Part shown: positions 47,473 through 56,800 of the stretch, piece by piece | Numbering within the stretch: the stretch's first letter is position 1 | How the letters are laid out: every line of letters begins with the position of its first letter | From: Achromobacter ruhlandii | Lineage (GTDB): Bacteria > Pseudomonadota > Gammaproteobacteria > Burkholderiales > Burkholderiaceae_B | Direction of reading: 5' to 3' | DNA: 58,589 nucleotides | NCBI RefSeq assembly: GCF_902859695.1 | Contig: NZ_CADIJL010000036.1 | Location: 1 to 58,589 of the forward strand | Notes under the pieces: model-generated | Told to the model about the DNA's origin: nothing | The model's database searches: none | Seen by the model: only the letters and a program-made list of their open reading frames with translations | Program-made: the position numbers and the translations under genes

Positions 47473-48534
47473 TCACTCCACCGTCAGCACCGCGCGGCCC
47501 AGCACCTTGCCGGCGCGCAGCGAGGCCAGCACGCTGTCGGCCTCGGCCAGCGGATGGCGGTGCACCGGCATCGGCGGCACCTTGCCGGCGCGCACCAGGT
47601 CCATCAGCTCGCGCAGCTCGGCCAGGTTGCCGACGTAGCTGCCGATGATGGACATGGCCTTCATCGGGATCAGCGCGATCGGCCACGACGAAGCGCCGCC
47701 GAACAGCCCGACGATGATGAGCTTGCCGCCCTTGGTCAGGAAGTCGAAGGCCAGGGCGGTGGTGGACGGCGCGCCCACCAGGTCGATGGCGGCCTGCAGC
47801 GGCTTGCCGCCCGCGGCCTTGATGACCTGCTGGGCGGCGTCGGGCGCGGCGCCGTCGATGGCGGCCAGGGCGCCGGCCTCCAGCGCGGCCTGGCGCTTGG
47901 CCGGGTCGATGTCGACGACGATGCCGCCCTTGCCGCCCAACGCTTTGATCAGCGTAAGACTCATCAGGCCCAGTCCGCCGGCCCCGAAGATGACCACCGG
48001 ATGCTCGCGGTAGACGGCTTCGCCGATCTTGCGCAGCGCCGAATAGGTGGTCAGGCCCGAGCAGGCGTAGGGCGCGATGCGGGCCGGGTCCAGGTCGCCG
48101 ATGTCGATCAGGTAGCGCGGGTGCGGCACCAGGATGTGGTCGGCGTAGCCGCCAGCCCGATGCACGCCCAGGCAGGCGGGCGCGGTGCAGTGGTTTTCCT
48201 GGCCCGACAGGCAGGTCGGGCAGGCGCCGCAACCGATCCACGGATAGACCAGGTAGTTGCGGCCGGACTGCACCCCTTGCGCATCGGGGCCGGCCGCGAC
48301 CACGCTGCCGACCGTCTCGTGGCCCATCGTCAGGGGCAACGACACGCCGCGCTCCTTGAGCGACAGGGTGCGGCCCTGGCCCAGGTCGTAGCCGCCCTCC
48401 CACAAGTGAATGTCGCTGTGGCAGACGCCCGCCGCGCGTACCTTCAGCAGCACCTGCGACCCTTGCGGCGTGGGGGTGGCCTGCTCCATTTCCTGCAGCG
48501 GTTCGCGGAAATTGACGACGCAATAGCACTTCAT
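47473..48534 (-). CDS. Zinc-dependent alcohol dehydrogenase (MDR family)
   Basis: 353 residues. Catalytic zinc ligands in GVCHSDIHLWEGG, GHE (MGHETVG) and Cys in YACSGLTTYSA; structural zinc cysteines in GCGACPTCLSGQENHC; NAD-binding GAGGLGLM. Oxidises an alcohol, class not determined. GGAGGAG lies upstream of the ATG. It directly follows the binding-protein gene (23-bp gap), so both are probably expressed together under the divergent IclR regulator. Confidence 0.93.
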   Translation of the reverse strand: MKCYCVVNFREPLQEMEQATPTPQGSQVLLKVRAAGVCHSDIHLWEGGYDLGQGRTLSLKERGVSLPLTMGHETVGSVVAAGPDAQGVQSGRNYLVYPWIGCGACPTCLSGQENHCTAPACLGVHRAGGYADHILVPHPRYLIDIGDLDPARIAPYACSGLTTYSALRKIGEAVYREHPVVIFGAGGLGLMSLTLIKALGGKGGIVVDIDPAKRQAALEAGALAAIDGAAPDAAQQVIKAAGGKPLQAAIDLVGAPSTTALAFDFLTKGGKLIIVGLFGGASSWPIALIPMKAMSIIGSYVGNLAELRELMDLVRAGKVPPMPVHRHPLAEADSVLASLRAGKVLGRAVLTVE

Positions 48535-48557
48535 GGGATGTCTCCTCCGGGATGGAC

Positions 48558-49778
48558 TTATTTCTTGATCAGGGGGCATTCGCTGTCGGCCAGCGAGACG
48601 AACACCTTCTCGCCAGGCACCGTGGACAGGATGCGGTAGAAGTCGCCGGGGTACTTGGATTCGGCGGGCTTTTTCACTTCCACCAGATACAGGTCCATGA
48701 TGACTCGCCCGTCTTCGGGGCGTATGCGGGCATTCTTGATCAGTTTGGTGGTGATGGGCAACTCGCGCATCTTCTGGTTGACAGCCGCACCCTCGAAGGT
48801 GCCGGCGGCCTGCGCGGCCTGCAGGTAATGCGTGGTGGCGACGTAGCTCAGGGCCTGCACGATCGACGGCGGCCGCGTCACGCCCATCTTCTGCTGCCAG
48901 CGGCGGGTCCAGGCGCGCGTATCGTCGTCGGCATCCCAGTAGAAGCCGGTGGGAAAGGTCAGCCCCTGCGCCACCGGCAGGCCCATGGCCTGCACGTCGT
49001 TGATGAAGGTCAGGAAGGTGAGAAGGCGCTGCTTGCCGCCGGTCAGCCCGAATTCCTGGGCCTGCTTGATCAGGTTGACCAGGTCTCCGCCGGCGCTGGC
49101 CAGGCCCACCACGTCGGCCTTGGAAGCCTGCGCCTGCACCAGGAACGAGGCGAAGTCCATCGCGCCCAGCGGGTGTCGCGTGCTCCCAAGCACCTTGCCG
49201 CCGGCGGCCTGCACGAAGCGGCTGGCGTTGGCCTCCAGCGACTTGCCGAAAACGTAATCGGTGGTGATGAAGTACCAGGACTGGCCGCCGCTTTCGACCA
49301 CGCTCTTGACCACCGCATTGGCCAGCGCGTAGGTGTCGGGCGCCCATTGGGTGCTGAGCGGGCTGCATTGCTTGCCGCTGAAATCGCCGGCGAAGCCGCC
49401 GCTGATGAGGGCGGTGCCGCCTTTCTCGCGCGCCACGCCCTGCGCCGCCAGGCCGGCGGAACTGGCGCCGCCATCGACCACCGCCACCAGCTGCTGCGTA
49501 TCGAACCAGCGCCGCACCAGGGCCGAGGCCACGTCGGCCTTGTTCTGGTTGTCGGCGCCGACCACTTCGACCGTCTTGCCGGCGACCTTGCCGCCGAAAT
49601 CCTCCACCGCCATGCGCACGGCCATTTCCGATCCCAGGCCGCCCAGGTCGGAATAGATGCCGGATCGGTCATTGGATACGCCCAGCCTCACGACATCCTG
49701 GGCCAGCGCGGAAGCGGTCGGCGCGCTCACGGCGGCCAGCGTGGCGGCCGCGGCCGCCAACAGGGGTTTGATACGCAT
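48558..49778 (-). CDS. ABC transporter substrate-binding protein, type I fold (LivK-like/amide family)
   Basis: 406 residues, Sec signal peptide (cleavage after ASALAQ, about residue 27). VRLGVSNDRSGIYSDLGGLGSEMAVRMAVEDFGG is typical of receptors related to amide- and aromatic-binding LivK homologues, longer than the LivK proteins at 20901 and 32969. Start 49778 is chosen for its signal peptide and GGAG upstream. No permease adjacent. The pairing with an alcohol dehydrogenase suggests uptake of an alcohol or aromatic substrate, which is a guess. Confidence 0.9.
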   Translation of the reverse strand: MRIKPLLAAAAATLAAVSAPTASALAQDVVRLGVSNDRSGIYSDLGGLGSEMAVRMAVEDFGGKVAGKTVEVVGADNQNKADVASALVRRWFDTQQLVAVVDGGASSAGLAAQGVAREKGGTALISGGFAGDFSGKQCSPLSTQWAPDTYALANAVVKSVVESGGQSWYFITTDYVFGKSLEANASRFVQAAGGKVLGSTRHPLGAMDFASFLVQAQASKADVVGLASAGGDLVNLIKQAQEFGLTGGKQRLLTFLTFINDVQAMGLPVAQGLTFPTGFYWDADDDTRAWTRRWQQKMGVTRPPSIVQALSYVATTHYLQAAQAAGTFEGAAVNQKMRELPITTKLIKNARIRPEDGRVIMDLYLVEVKKPAESKYPGDFYRILSTVPGEKVFVSLADSECPLIKK

Positions 49779-49875
49779 CGGTTTGTCTCCACGGCCCGTC
49801 GGGCGAGCCGAATATCGAGTTTTGGGTATGACGCGAATGTTGGGGCCGGGCGCCGGTTCTCCATCCGGCTGAAAA

Positions 49876-49915
49876 TTTATTCTTATTGGTGAATAAAAAT
49901 TCCTGTGCAAGAATT
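49876..49915. promoter_or_regulatory. Candidate IclR operator
   Basis: TTTATTC (49876-49882) and GAATAAA (49891-49897) form a 7-8-7 inverted repeat, with a second AATTC (49898-49902)/GAATT (49911-49915) directly beside it. The AT-rich block sits between the divergent iclR gene and the binding-protein gene, the usual place for an IclR site. Confidence 0.5.
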
Positions 49916-49963
49916 TATGTTCACAGATACGAAAAGTCAACGTCCATTGACGAGGTCCCCACG

Positions 49964-50704
49964 ATGGAAGTGAAACTGGTCGTCCGCACCCTGGAATTGA
50001 TCGAGCTGTACGCGCAGGCGCGCCGTCCGCTGTCTCTCACCGAGCTGGCGCAGGGCCTGGGCGCGCCCATGTCGAGCTGCCTGGCGCTGGTGCGCACGCT
50101 GGTGGGACGCGGCTATCTGTACGAGGTGCGACGACGCGGCGGGTACTACCCCACGCCGCGCCTGCAGGCGCTGTGCGGCCTGATCCAGGCGGGCGATCCG
50201 TGGCTGGAACGGGTGCGGTCGTCACTGGCGGCGCTGCGCGACGATACCGGCGAAACGGTGATGCTGGGCAAGATCCAGGACGGCGGCGTGCTGTTCCTGG
50301 AGGTGGCGCAATCCGCGCAGCCGGTGCATTACGCCACCCGGCCGGGCGAGCGCCGGCCGCTGCATACCAGCGCGGTGGCCAAGGCGATCCTGGCGCGCCT
50401 GGCGCCCGGCGAGCGCGACGCGGTGCTGGCGGCGGCCGACTTTCGCCGCTACACCGACCATACGCGCACCACGCGCGCGGCGCTGCTGGCCGACGTGGCC
50501 GAAGCCGAGGCGCGCGGCTGGGCCGAGAACGCGGGCGAAAGCGTGGCCGACCTGACCGGCCTGGCGGTGGCGCTGGACCGCGCGGGGGAATGGTATGCGC
50601 TATGCCTGGCCGGGCCGACGCCGCGGGTGCGGGCGCGGCGCGACGAGCATGTCCGATGCCTGGCGGCGGCGGCCAGCGCGATCCGCCGCGAGGGCGAAGC
50701 CTGA
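49964..50704 (+). CDS. IclR-family transcriptional regulator
   Basis: 246 residues. HTH at about 5-60 (VVRTLELIELYAQARRPLSLTELAQGLGAPMSSCLALVRTL), effector domain about 75-245 with PLHTSAVAKAILARL and the ETVMLGKIQDGGVLFLE strand. Divergent from the receptor and alcohol dehydrogenase pair, which it likely controls. The ATG follows GACGAGGTCCCCACG. Confidence 0.92.
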   Translation: MEVKLVVRTLELIELYAQARRPLSLTELAQGLGAPMSSCLALVRTLVGRGYLYEVRRRGGYYPTPRLQALCGLIQAGDPWLERVRSSLAALRDDTGETVMLGKIQDGGVLFLEVAQSAQPVHYATRPGERRPLHTSAVAKAILARLAPGERDAVLAAADFRRYTDHTRTTRAALLADVAEAEARGWAENAGESVADLTGLAVALDRAGEWYALCLAGPTPRVRARRDEHVRCLAAAASAIRREGEA

Positions 50705-50708
50705 CGCG

Positions 50709-51647
50709 TCAGGCGCCGCGCCGCACCAGTGTCGACTTGCCGAACAGGCTCTCGATCAGGTCCACCGCCAGGTCGGCGGTCTTGTTGCGCACGTCGAAGG
50801 CGGGGTTCAATTCCACCACGTCCAGCGAGCGCATCAGGCCGGTGTCGGCGATCATCTCCATGCACAGCTGCGCTTCGCGGTAGGTCGGCCCGCCCATTAC
50901 CGTGGTGCCGACGCCGGGGGCGATCTCGGGATCGAGGAAATCGACATCGAAGCTGACGTGCAGGTGAGTGTCCTCGTCCAGCCCGGCCAGCGCCGCTTCC
51001 ATCGTGGCGCGCATGCCCATTTCGTCGAGGTAGCGCATGTCGAAGACTTCCAGGCCGGCCTGGTGCACCAGGCGCTTCTCGCCCTCGTCGACGCTGCGGA
51101 TGCCGATCTGGCGCACCCAGGACGGATCGATGTCGGGCGTCTGGCCCGACATGCCGGTGATCTGCGCCGGGCCGTGGCCGCACAGGCAGGCCACCGGCAT
51201 GCCGTGGATATTGCCGGTGGGCGTCAGGGCGTTGGTGTTGAAGTCGGTGTGCGCGTCCAGCCACAGCACGCGCAGTTTCTTGCCGACAGCGCGGCAATGG
51301 CGGGCCACCGCGCTGATCGAGCCGATGCCCAGGCAATGGTCGCCGCCCAGCAGGATGGGCAGCGTGCCTTGGGCGAGGGCCTCGTACATGGCGTCGTGCA
51401 CGGCCTGGTTCCAGGCGGCCACTTCGTCCAGGTGCCGGTAACCGTCGACCGGGGGCTGCCACGGATTGGCCGGGCCGTAGAGATTGCCACGGTCGGTGAC
51501 GGTGAAGCCCTGGGCTTCGATGACCGGGCCGATGCCAGCCACGCGCAGGGCCTCGGGGCCCATCGACGCGCCGCGCGCGCCCGCGCCGATGTCGGTGGGG
51601 GCGCCGATCAGGGTGACATGGGTGGGCAGGGTAACGGTGTTTTGCAA
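50709..51647 (-). CDS. rocF: Arginase
   Basis: 312 residues; hydrolyses arginine to ornithine and urea, binuclear manganese. Metal-ligand motifs are all present: GGDHCLGIGS, WLDAHTDFNT, SFDVDFLDPEIAPGVGT, with HGMPVA for substrate binding. No ATG fits the N-terminus; the TTG at 51647, seven bases after a GGAG, gives the standard start (LQNTVTLPTHVTLIGAPTDIGAGARGA). Stop codon 5 bp from that of the convergent iclR gene. No other arginine-degradation gene is adjacent. Confidence 0.93.
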   Translation of the reverse strand: MQNTVTLPTHVTLIGAPTDIGAGARGASMGPEALRVAGIGPVIEAQGFTVTDRGNLYGPANPWQPPVDGYRHLDEVAAWNQAVHDAMYEALAQGTLPILLGGDHCLGIGSISAVARHCRAVGKKLRVLWLDAHTDFNTNALTPTGNIHGMPVACLCGHGPAQITGMSGQTPDIDPSWVRQIGIRSVDEGEKRLVHQAGLEVFDMRYLDEMGMRATMEAALAGLDEDTHLHVSFDVDFLDPEIAPGVGTTVMGGPTYREAQLCMEMIADTGLMRSLDVVELNPAFDVRNKTADLAVDLIESLFGKSTLVRRGA

Positions 51648-51800
51648 GGCGGGCTCCGTGATGCAGGGTTTCAGTGCCGGGGGCCAGTGTAGCGCCGTGG
51701 CGCCGCGCGATTGCCACGGCGGGCGCGCGGCCTTTGGCCATGGCGGCAGCCTGCTGCGGCACAATACGCGATGTCGACCGTTTTCCGAGTGGATGATTCC

Positions 51801-52622
51801 ATGTCCTTGCTTTCCGTGTTTCCGTCCCTGGCGCGCACCTTGGCCGTCGCCGTCCTCGGCCTGGCCAGCGCCACCGCGGCGCTGGCTGCCGACAAGCCGC
51901 TGCGCATCGGCCTGATTCCGACCGTGGCCAACGCCGCCACCGAAATCGCGGTCGCCGAGGCGCGCAAGGCCGGCCTGGAGGTGCAACTGGTCGAATTCAA
52001 CGACTGGGTGCTGCCCAACATCGCCGTGGCCGATGGCTCGGTTGACGCCAATTTCTTCCAGCACGAACCGTTCCTGCAACTGTTCAATGCCCGCCGCGGC
52101 GCCAACCTGACGCCCATCGCCTACGGCTATTCCACCACCATCGGCCTGTTCTCCAAGAAGCTCAAGAAGGGCCAGCCGCTGCCCGAAGGGGCCACCGTGG
52201 CGGTGCCCAACGATCCGGTCAATACCGGCCGCGCCTTGCTGCTGCTGGAATCCATCGGCCTGATCAAGCTCAAGCCCGGCGTGGCGCACCAGGCCACGCT
52301 CGAGGACGTGACCGACAATCCCAAGCGCCTGAAATTCGTGCAGATCGAAGGCTCGCAGTCGGCGCGGGTGTTCGACGACGTGACGGCCTCGGTCACCTAC
52401 ACCACCTTCGCCAAGCAGGCGGGCCTGGACGAAAAGGACGGCCTGGCATTCGACAACACCGATCCGGCCAACGTGCGCCGCTACGCCATTCGCTGGGTCA
52501 CCCGGCCCGATCATGCGCAGGATCCGCGGCTGCTGAAGTTCATCTCCATCTATCAGCAGTCGCCCGAGGTCAAGGCCAAGCTGCGCAGCCTGTACGGCGA
52601 CCTGATCACGTTCCCCTGGTAA
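51801..52622 (+). CDS. MetQ/NlpA-family substrate-binding protein
   Basis: 273 residues. Signal peptide LARTLAVAVLGLASATAALAA without a lipobox cysteine, unlike the lipoprotein MetQ of enterics. The NlpA family is seen in PLRIGLIPTVANAATEIAVAEARKAGLEVQLVEFNDWVLPNIAV, VDANFFQHEPFLQ, VAVPNDPVNTGRALLLLE. Probably binds methionine or a related amino acid. No metN or metI adjacent. An in-frame ATG at 51771 would only lengthen the N-terminus. Confidence 0.87.
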   Translation: MSLLSVFPSLARTLAVAVLGLASATAALAADKPLRIGLIPTVANAATEIAVAEARKAGLEVQLVEFNDWVLPNIAVADGSVDANFFQHEPFLQLFNARRGANLTPIAYGYSTTIGLFSKKLKKGQPLPEGATVAVPNDPVNTGRALLLLESIGLIKLKPGVAHQATLEDVTDNPKRLKFVQIEGSQSARVFDDVTASVTYTTFAKQAGLDEKDGLAFDNTDPANVRRYAIRWVTRPDHAQDPRLLKFISIYQQSPEVKAKLRSLYGDLITFPW

Positions 52623-52631
52623 GCGACCCTG

Positions 52632-52649
52632 CCCGCGCGTTGGCGGGCG
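52632..52649 (+). terminator. Hairpin after the metQ-like gene
   Basis: GCCCGC (52632-52637)/GCGGGC (52644-52649), loop GCGTTG, 10 bp after the stop. Weak or no T-run. Confidence 0.4.
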
Positions 52650-52764
52650 CGACTTGACGCTTCTTGGCAATTGCCGGGCGGGCTTGAACGTATACTGGCC
52701 GCGCCTTTCACGCCCCGGCCCGCAGCGGCGGCCCGGGCCGCGCCGCCTTTTCGCCTGCGACCCC

Positions 52765-53736
52765 ATGCGACTCGTCTCTTCGAATGACGCTTTGATTGCC
52801 TCGCAGCAGCGAGGCGCCAGCCACGAACCCGCCGGCGTGCCGGATCCGCGCGATGCCGAGCTCGCGCACCTGCGCCAAATGGTCGCGCAGTATCAAGCCT
52901 TGTTCCAGAATGCGCCCGTGCTGATCAACGCCTTTGACGAACAAGGCAAGTGCCTGCTCTGGAACGAGGCCTGCGAGCGCCGCTTCGGCTGGACCCGCGA
53001 CGAGATCAATCGCCACGCGGAGCCGCTGGCCCTGTTCTATCCCGACCCCGAGGTCCGCGCCCGCGTCATCGACAGCGTGGGCCGCGCGCCGCACCCGTCG
53101 TTCCGCGAATGGCAGCCGCTCGCGCGCGACGGCGAGCGCCTTTCCGTCATGTGGTCCAACGTGCGCCTGCCGGACGGCAGTGTGATCAACATCGGCATGG
53201 ACATGACCGAAAACCGCCGCAACGAGGCCGCCCTCGCTCGCATGGCCAAGGTCGACGGCCTGACCGGCTGCTGGACCCGGGCCGAGATCCTGCAGCGCAT
53301 GAAAGGCCTGCTGGAATCGGCCAAGCGCGGCGCCTGTCACACGGCGTTGATGCTCGACCTGGACCATTTCAAGCAAGTCAATGACCGCTATGGACATCTG
53401 GGCGGCGACGCCGCGTTGCGCCATTTCTGCGACCAGCTGCGCGCGTGCCTGCGCGAGCAAGATGCAGTGGGCCGTCTGGGCGGCGAGGAATTCGTGGTGT
53501 TGCTGGCCGACGCCGACAAGGACGTGGCCCTGGCGATCTGCGACCGGTTGCGCGGCGGTCTGCGCCAGCATCCCGCGCAGATCGACGGCCACGCGCTGGT
53601 ATTGTCGGCCAGTGGCGGCATCACGCGTTTCCTGGAGACCGACGCCAGCATGTCGGATGTGCTGCGGCGCGCCGACCAGGCGCTGTATCAGGCCAAGCGC
53701 GCCGGGCGCGATTGCGCGGTGGTGCTGCCGGGCTGA
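52765..53736 (+). CDS. Diguanylate cyclase with PAS sensor domain
   Basis: 323 residues, cytoplasmic. Coiled start then a PAS domain about 40-160 (YQALFQNAPVLINAFDEQGKCLLWNEACERRFGW) and a GGDEF domain about 165-323. The active site reads GGEEF, and the RxxD inhibitory site (REQD) stands five residues before it, so the enzyme should be active and product-inhibited. Makes cyclic di-GMP. The ATG at 52765 has no clear ribosome site; the frame is open further upstream but with unlikely sequence. Confidence 0.92.
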   Translation: MRLVSSNDALIASQQRGASHEPAGVPDPRDAELAHLRQMVAQYQALFQNAPVLINAFDEQGKCLLWNEACERRFGWTRDEINRHAEPLALFYPDPEVRARVIDSVGRAPHPSFREWQPLARDGERLSVMWSNVRLPDGSVINIGMDMTENRRNEAALARMAKVDGLTGCWTRAEILQRMKGLLESAKRGACHTALMLDLDHFKQVNDRYGHLGGDAALRHFCDQLRACLREQDAVGRLGGEEFVVLLADADKDVALAICDRLRGGLRQHPAQIDGHALVLSASGGITRFLETDASMSDVLRRADQALYQAKRAGRDCAVVLPG

Positions 53737-53743
53737 GGCGGCC

Positions 53744-54964
53744 TCAGGCGGCGGCGCGGCGCTCGCCGGCGCGGCGGCCGTTCAGGCGCCAATGCAGCGT
53801 CAGCGCGGCCAGCGCCACGGCGGCGGCCGCGGCCAGGCCCAGGACCTCGAAGCCCGCGTGGGTGTACAGCGTGCCGGCCACCGCGGTGCCGAGACTGGCG
53901 CCCAGGTAGGTGGTGCAGGTATTGAGCCCCAGCACCGCGCCGCGCTCGTCGGGGCGGGCCCGCGACAGCAGCAACACCAGCAGGTTCAGGCTCAATTGCG
54001 AGGCGGCGCCCCACAGCATGGCAATCGCCAGCACCGCCGCCAGCGCATGCGCGGCCGGCAGCAGCGCCAGGTAGACCGCGGTGATTGTCGCCAGCGCCAA
54101 CGGCAGCGCGCGGCGCGGACCGAGGCGCTCGATCAGGGGCGCGCCGGCCAGGCCGGCCAGCAGGAAGCCGGCGCCGTAGGCGAAGGCGATGAAGCCCACC
54201 TGGCCCGCCGTCAGGCCGAGCAGCGTGCGCACATGGTCGGCCAGGAAGGCATAGACGCCGTAGAAGGCGCTCGAAAACGCCAGGCAGCCCAGCAGCAGCA
54301 CGGGTACGTCGCGGTACGACAGCGGCGCCAGCAGGCGCGACAGTCGCGGCGGCGCGGCATGGGTGTTGCGGCGTTCGGGCAGCGTGCGCAGGCCGGCCAG
54401 GGCCACTGAGGCGCACAGCGCCAGCACGCCGTAGGTGGCGCGCCAGCCGATGGCGTCGGAAATCAGCGCCGACAGCGGCACGCCGGCCACCAGCGACACC
54501 GACCAGCCCGAGATGACGCGGCCCAGGGACCGGGTTTCCTGGCCGGCGGCCGCCACCAGCGTGGCCGAGCCATAGGCGGCCGGCAGGATCACGCCGGCGG
54601 CGGCGCCGGCCAGGGCCTGGGCCACCGTCAGCACGATCCAGTGCGGCGCGCTGGCCGACAGCAGCAGGGCGGCGATCAGCACCGTCATGGCGGTCAGCAG
54701 CGCGCGGCGAATGCCCCAGCGGTCGATGCGGGCCGCCAGCAGGAAGGCGCTGGCCGCGGTGGCGGCGCCATAGGCGGAGATCGCGGTGCTGACGGTCAGG
54801 GGCGTGCTGGCGAACGAGCGCGCCACGTCGGACAGGATGGGACTGAGGGCCAGGCCGTTGGAGCCGACGACGCTGACGGCGAACATCAGGGCCGGGATGG
54901 CGGCCGGCAGGGGGGAATTGCGCGATGTGTCTTGCGCGGTGTCGCGGTTCTGCATGCCGGGCAT
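53744..54964 (-). CDS. MFS transporter, arabinose-efflux (AraJ) type
   Basis: 406 residues, twelve predicted membrane helices. The loop 2-3 motif reads ARIDRWGIRRALL and the second-half equivalent APLIERLGPRRALPL; VISGWSVSLVAGVPLSALISDAIGWRATY is typical of the AraJ/purine-efflux group. Probably exports a small metabolite or drug. Divergent from an Lrp-type regulator that likely controls it. Confidence 0.9.
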   Translation of the reverse strand: MPGMQNRDTAQDTSRNSPLPAAIPALMFAVSVVGSNGLALSPILSDVARSFASTPLTVSTAISAYGAATAASAFLLAARIDRWGIRRALLTAMTVLIAALLLSASAPHWIVLTVAQALAGAAAGVILPAAYGSATLVAAAGQETRSLGRVISGWSVSLVAGVPLSALISDAIGWRATYGVLALCASVALAGLRTLPERRNTHAAPPRLSRLLAPLSYRDVPVLLLGCLAFSSAFYGVYAFLADHVRTLLGLTAGQVGFIAFAYGAGFLLAGLAGAPLIERLGPRRALPLALATITAVYLALLPAAHALAAVLAIAMLWGAASQLSLNLLVLLLSRARPDERGAVLGLNTCTTYLGASLGTAVAGTLYTHAGFEVLGLAAAAAVALAALTLHWRLNGRRAGERRAAA

Positions 54965-55004
54965 TTTATTGGAATAAAATAAGGGTTAATACCGATATTC
55001 CCTT
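54963..55004. promoter_or_regulatory. Palindromic operator between MFS and Lrp-type genes
   Basis: ATTTTATT (54963-54970) GG AATAAAAT (54973-54980), a perfect 8-2-8 palindrome that overlaps the MFS start codon. AAGGG (54981-54985)/CCCTT (55000-55004) follows at once as a second inverted repeat. Fits an Lrp/AsnC-type site acting on both genes. Confidence 0.6.
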
Positions 55005-55047
55005 ATCCCGTAAAAGTTCGAATGCCGTTAGGCAGAACCTGATTCCG

Positions 55048-55503
55048 ATGCCAGATCTCGACGACCGTGACCGAAAACTATTAACGCTGCTGGCCGAGGA
55101 CGCCTCGCCGAGCTATGCCGATCTGGGCAAGTTGCTGAACCTGTCGGCGCCCGCCGTGCATGAACGGGTCAAGCGCCTCAAGCGCGATGGCCTGATCAAA
55201 GGCATCGCCGCCAAGCTCGATGGCGCCCGCATCGGCCGTCCGCTGCTGGCGTTCGTGCATGTCGATACCAACAACTGGAGCATCACCCAGCAGGTGTTGG
55301 GGCTGGCCGAACTGACCGAGGTGGAGGAGATCCACACCATCACGGGCAAGAGCGCGATGCTGCTCAAGGTGCGTGTCCGCGATACCCAGGCGCTGGAGGC
55401 ATTGCTGGCGCGCATCCACCAGATCGAAGGCATCACCAACACCACCAGCGATATCGCGTTGACCAGCTACCTGGAGCGCGGCCCGTTGCCGGAAGCGGCC
55501 TGA
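55048..55503 (+). CDS. Lrp/AsnC-family transcriptional regulator
   Basis: 151 residues. N-terminal HTH (LDDRDRKLLTLLAEDASPSYADLGKLLNLSAPAVHERVKRLKRDGLIKGI) and C-terminal RAM ligand domain about 65-145 with ITGKSAMLLKVRVRD. Forms octamers in the family. The start at 55048 is the usual family start (MPDLDDRDRKLL). Divergent from the MFS exporter; likely senses an amino acid and controls export. Confidence 0.93.
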   Translation: MPDLDDRDRKLLTLLAEDASPSYADLGKLLNLSAPAVHERVKRLKRDGLIKGIAAKLDGARIGRPLLAFVHVDTNNWSITQQVLGLAELTEVEEIHTITGKSAMLLKVRVRDTQALEALLARIHQIEGITNTTSDIALTSYLERGPLPEAA

Positions 55504-55534
55504 ACGGCGCCGCCAGCCGTGGCGCGTCGGGCGG

Positions 55535-56740
55535 TCAGCGCGCCGGGCGCAGCCGCAGGCGGGTGATTTCCGACGGCGCGCCCAGCCGCTTGGGCGGGCC
55601 CCAATAGCCGGTGCCACGGCTGATGTAGATCCACATGTCGCCCAGCCGGTGCAGGCCGGCGGTGTAGGGTTGCTGGAAGCGCACGAAAAACCCCCAGGGA
55701 AAGAACTGGCCGCCGTGCGTATGGCCGGACAGCTGCAGGGTGTAACCCAGCGGCGCGGCGGCGGCCGCGCTGCGCGGTTGGTGCGCCAGCAGGATCCGCG
55801 CGACCGCGTCGGGCGGCGCGCCCGCCAGCGCCGCGGCCGGGTTGCTGCGCTGGCGCGGATCGAAGGCGCCGGCGCTGTAGTCGGTGACGCCGGCCACCAC
55901 CAGCGGCAGGCCGGCCGGATGGACGACCGCGTGCTCGTTCATCAGCACCCGCAGGCCCATGCGGCGGAATTCCGCCACCCAGGGCGCCGCGCCCGAATAG
56001 TATTCATGGTTGCCCGTCACCAGGTACACGCCGAAGGGCGCGCGCAGGGTGCCCAGCGGGCTGGCCTGGGCCGCCAGTTGTTCGACGCTGCCATCGACCA
56101 CGTCGCCGGTGATGGCGATCATGTCCGGCGCCAGTTCGTTGACCGCGTCGACGATGGCCTGCACGTAGCGCCGCTTGATGGTGGGGCCGACATGGATGTC
56201 GCTGATCTGCGCGATGGTGAAACCGTCGAGATCGGCCGGCAGGCCGCGCACGGGCACGTCCACCGTGACCACGCGGGCGCGCCGGCGGGCGTTGTGGAAA
56301 CCCACCAGCGTGGCCGCCAGCGCCAACCCGGCCACCGCCAGCGCGGTGGCGCGCCGCAGCGCGAGCCAGGGCGGCGCCAGGCCCGTGGCCAGGTCGACCA
56401 GCCACGCAACCAGCAGCAGCACGTCGCGCAGCACCGTCAGCACGAACAGCGACGAGAACAGGCCCATCGCGATCAGGCCGACCCAGGCGATGCGGTCGCC
56501 CCAGGGCGGATGCACGGACGAGCGCGCCAGCATGCCCAGCGGAATCAGGATGCAAGACAGGATCAGCAGCAGGATGGCGCCGGCGCTGCCCGGATCGGAG
56601 AGTCCGGCGTCGGGGATCAGGCGGGCGCCGACGTAGACGTGGGCCAGCGCGCCCAGGGTCAGGAAACGCAGGAAGAACGAGGATTGGCGCAGGGACACGG
56701 GCGGTGGGGCGGGGGCCGGCGAGAGCGGAGGAACCGCCAT
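55535..56740 (-). CDS. Membrane-anchored metallophosphoesterase, YkuE/YaeI-like
   Basis: 401 residues. About four membrane helices in residues 20-155, then a calcineurin-like phosphoesterase domain with ISDIHVGP, TGDVVDG, GNHEYYSG and SGHTHGGQFFPWG, all five metal-ligand blocks intact. Active site outside the inner membrane by analogy. Relatives include a UDP-sugar or lipid pyrophosphatase-like group; substrate unknown. ATG 56740 is preferred; an upstream in-frame ATG (56773) has no ribosome site. Confidence 0.88.
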   Translation of the reverse strand: MAVPPLSPAPAPPPVSLRQSSFFLRFLTLGALAHVYVGARLIPDAGLSDPGSAGAILLLILSCILIPLGMLARSSVHPPWGDRIAWVGLIAMGLFSSLFVLTVLRDVLLLVAWLVDLATGLAPPWLALRRATALAVAGLALAATLVGFHNARRRARVVTVDVPVRGLPADLDGFTIAQISDIHVGPTIKRRYVQAIVDAVNELAPDMIAITGDVVDGSVEQLAAQASPLGTLRAPFGVYLVTGNHEYYSGAAPWVAEFRRMGLRVLMNEHAVVHPAGLPLVVAGVTDYSAGAFDPRQRSNPAAALAGAPPDAVARILLAHQPRSAAAAAPLGYTLQLSGHTHGGQFFPWGFFVRFQQPYTAGLHRLGDMWIYISRGTGYWGPPKRLGAPSEITRLRLRPAR

Positions 56741-56800
56741 TCTATGCCCTGCCGGATCGTATCCGGCCGTCATGGGCGGGGCGGATCGACGCGCGCGATC

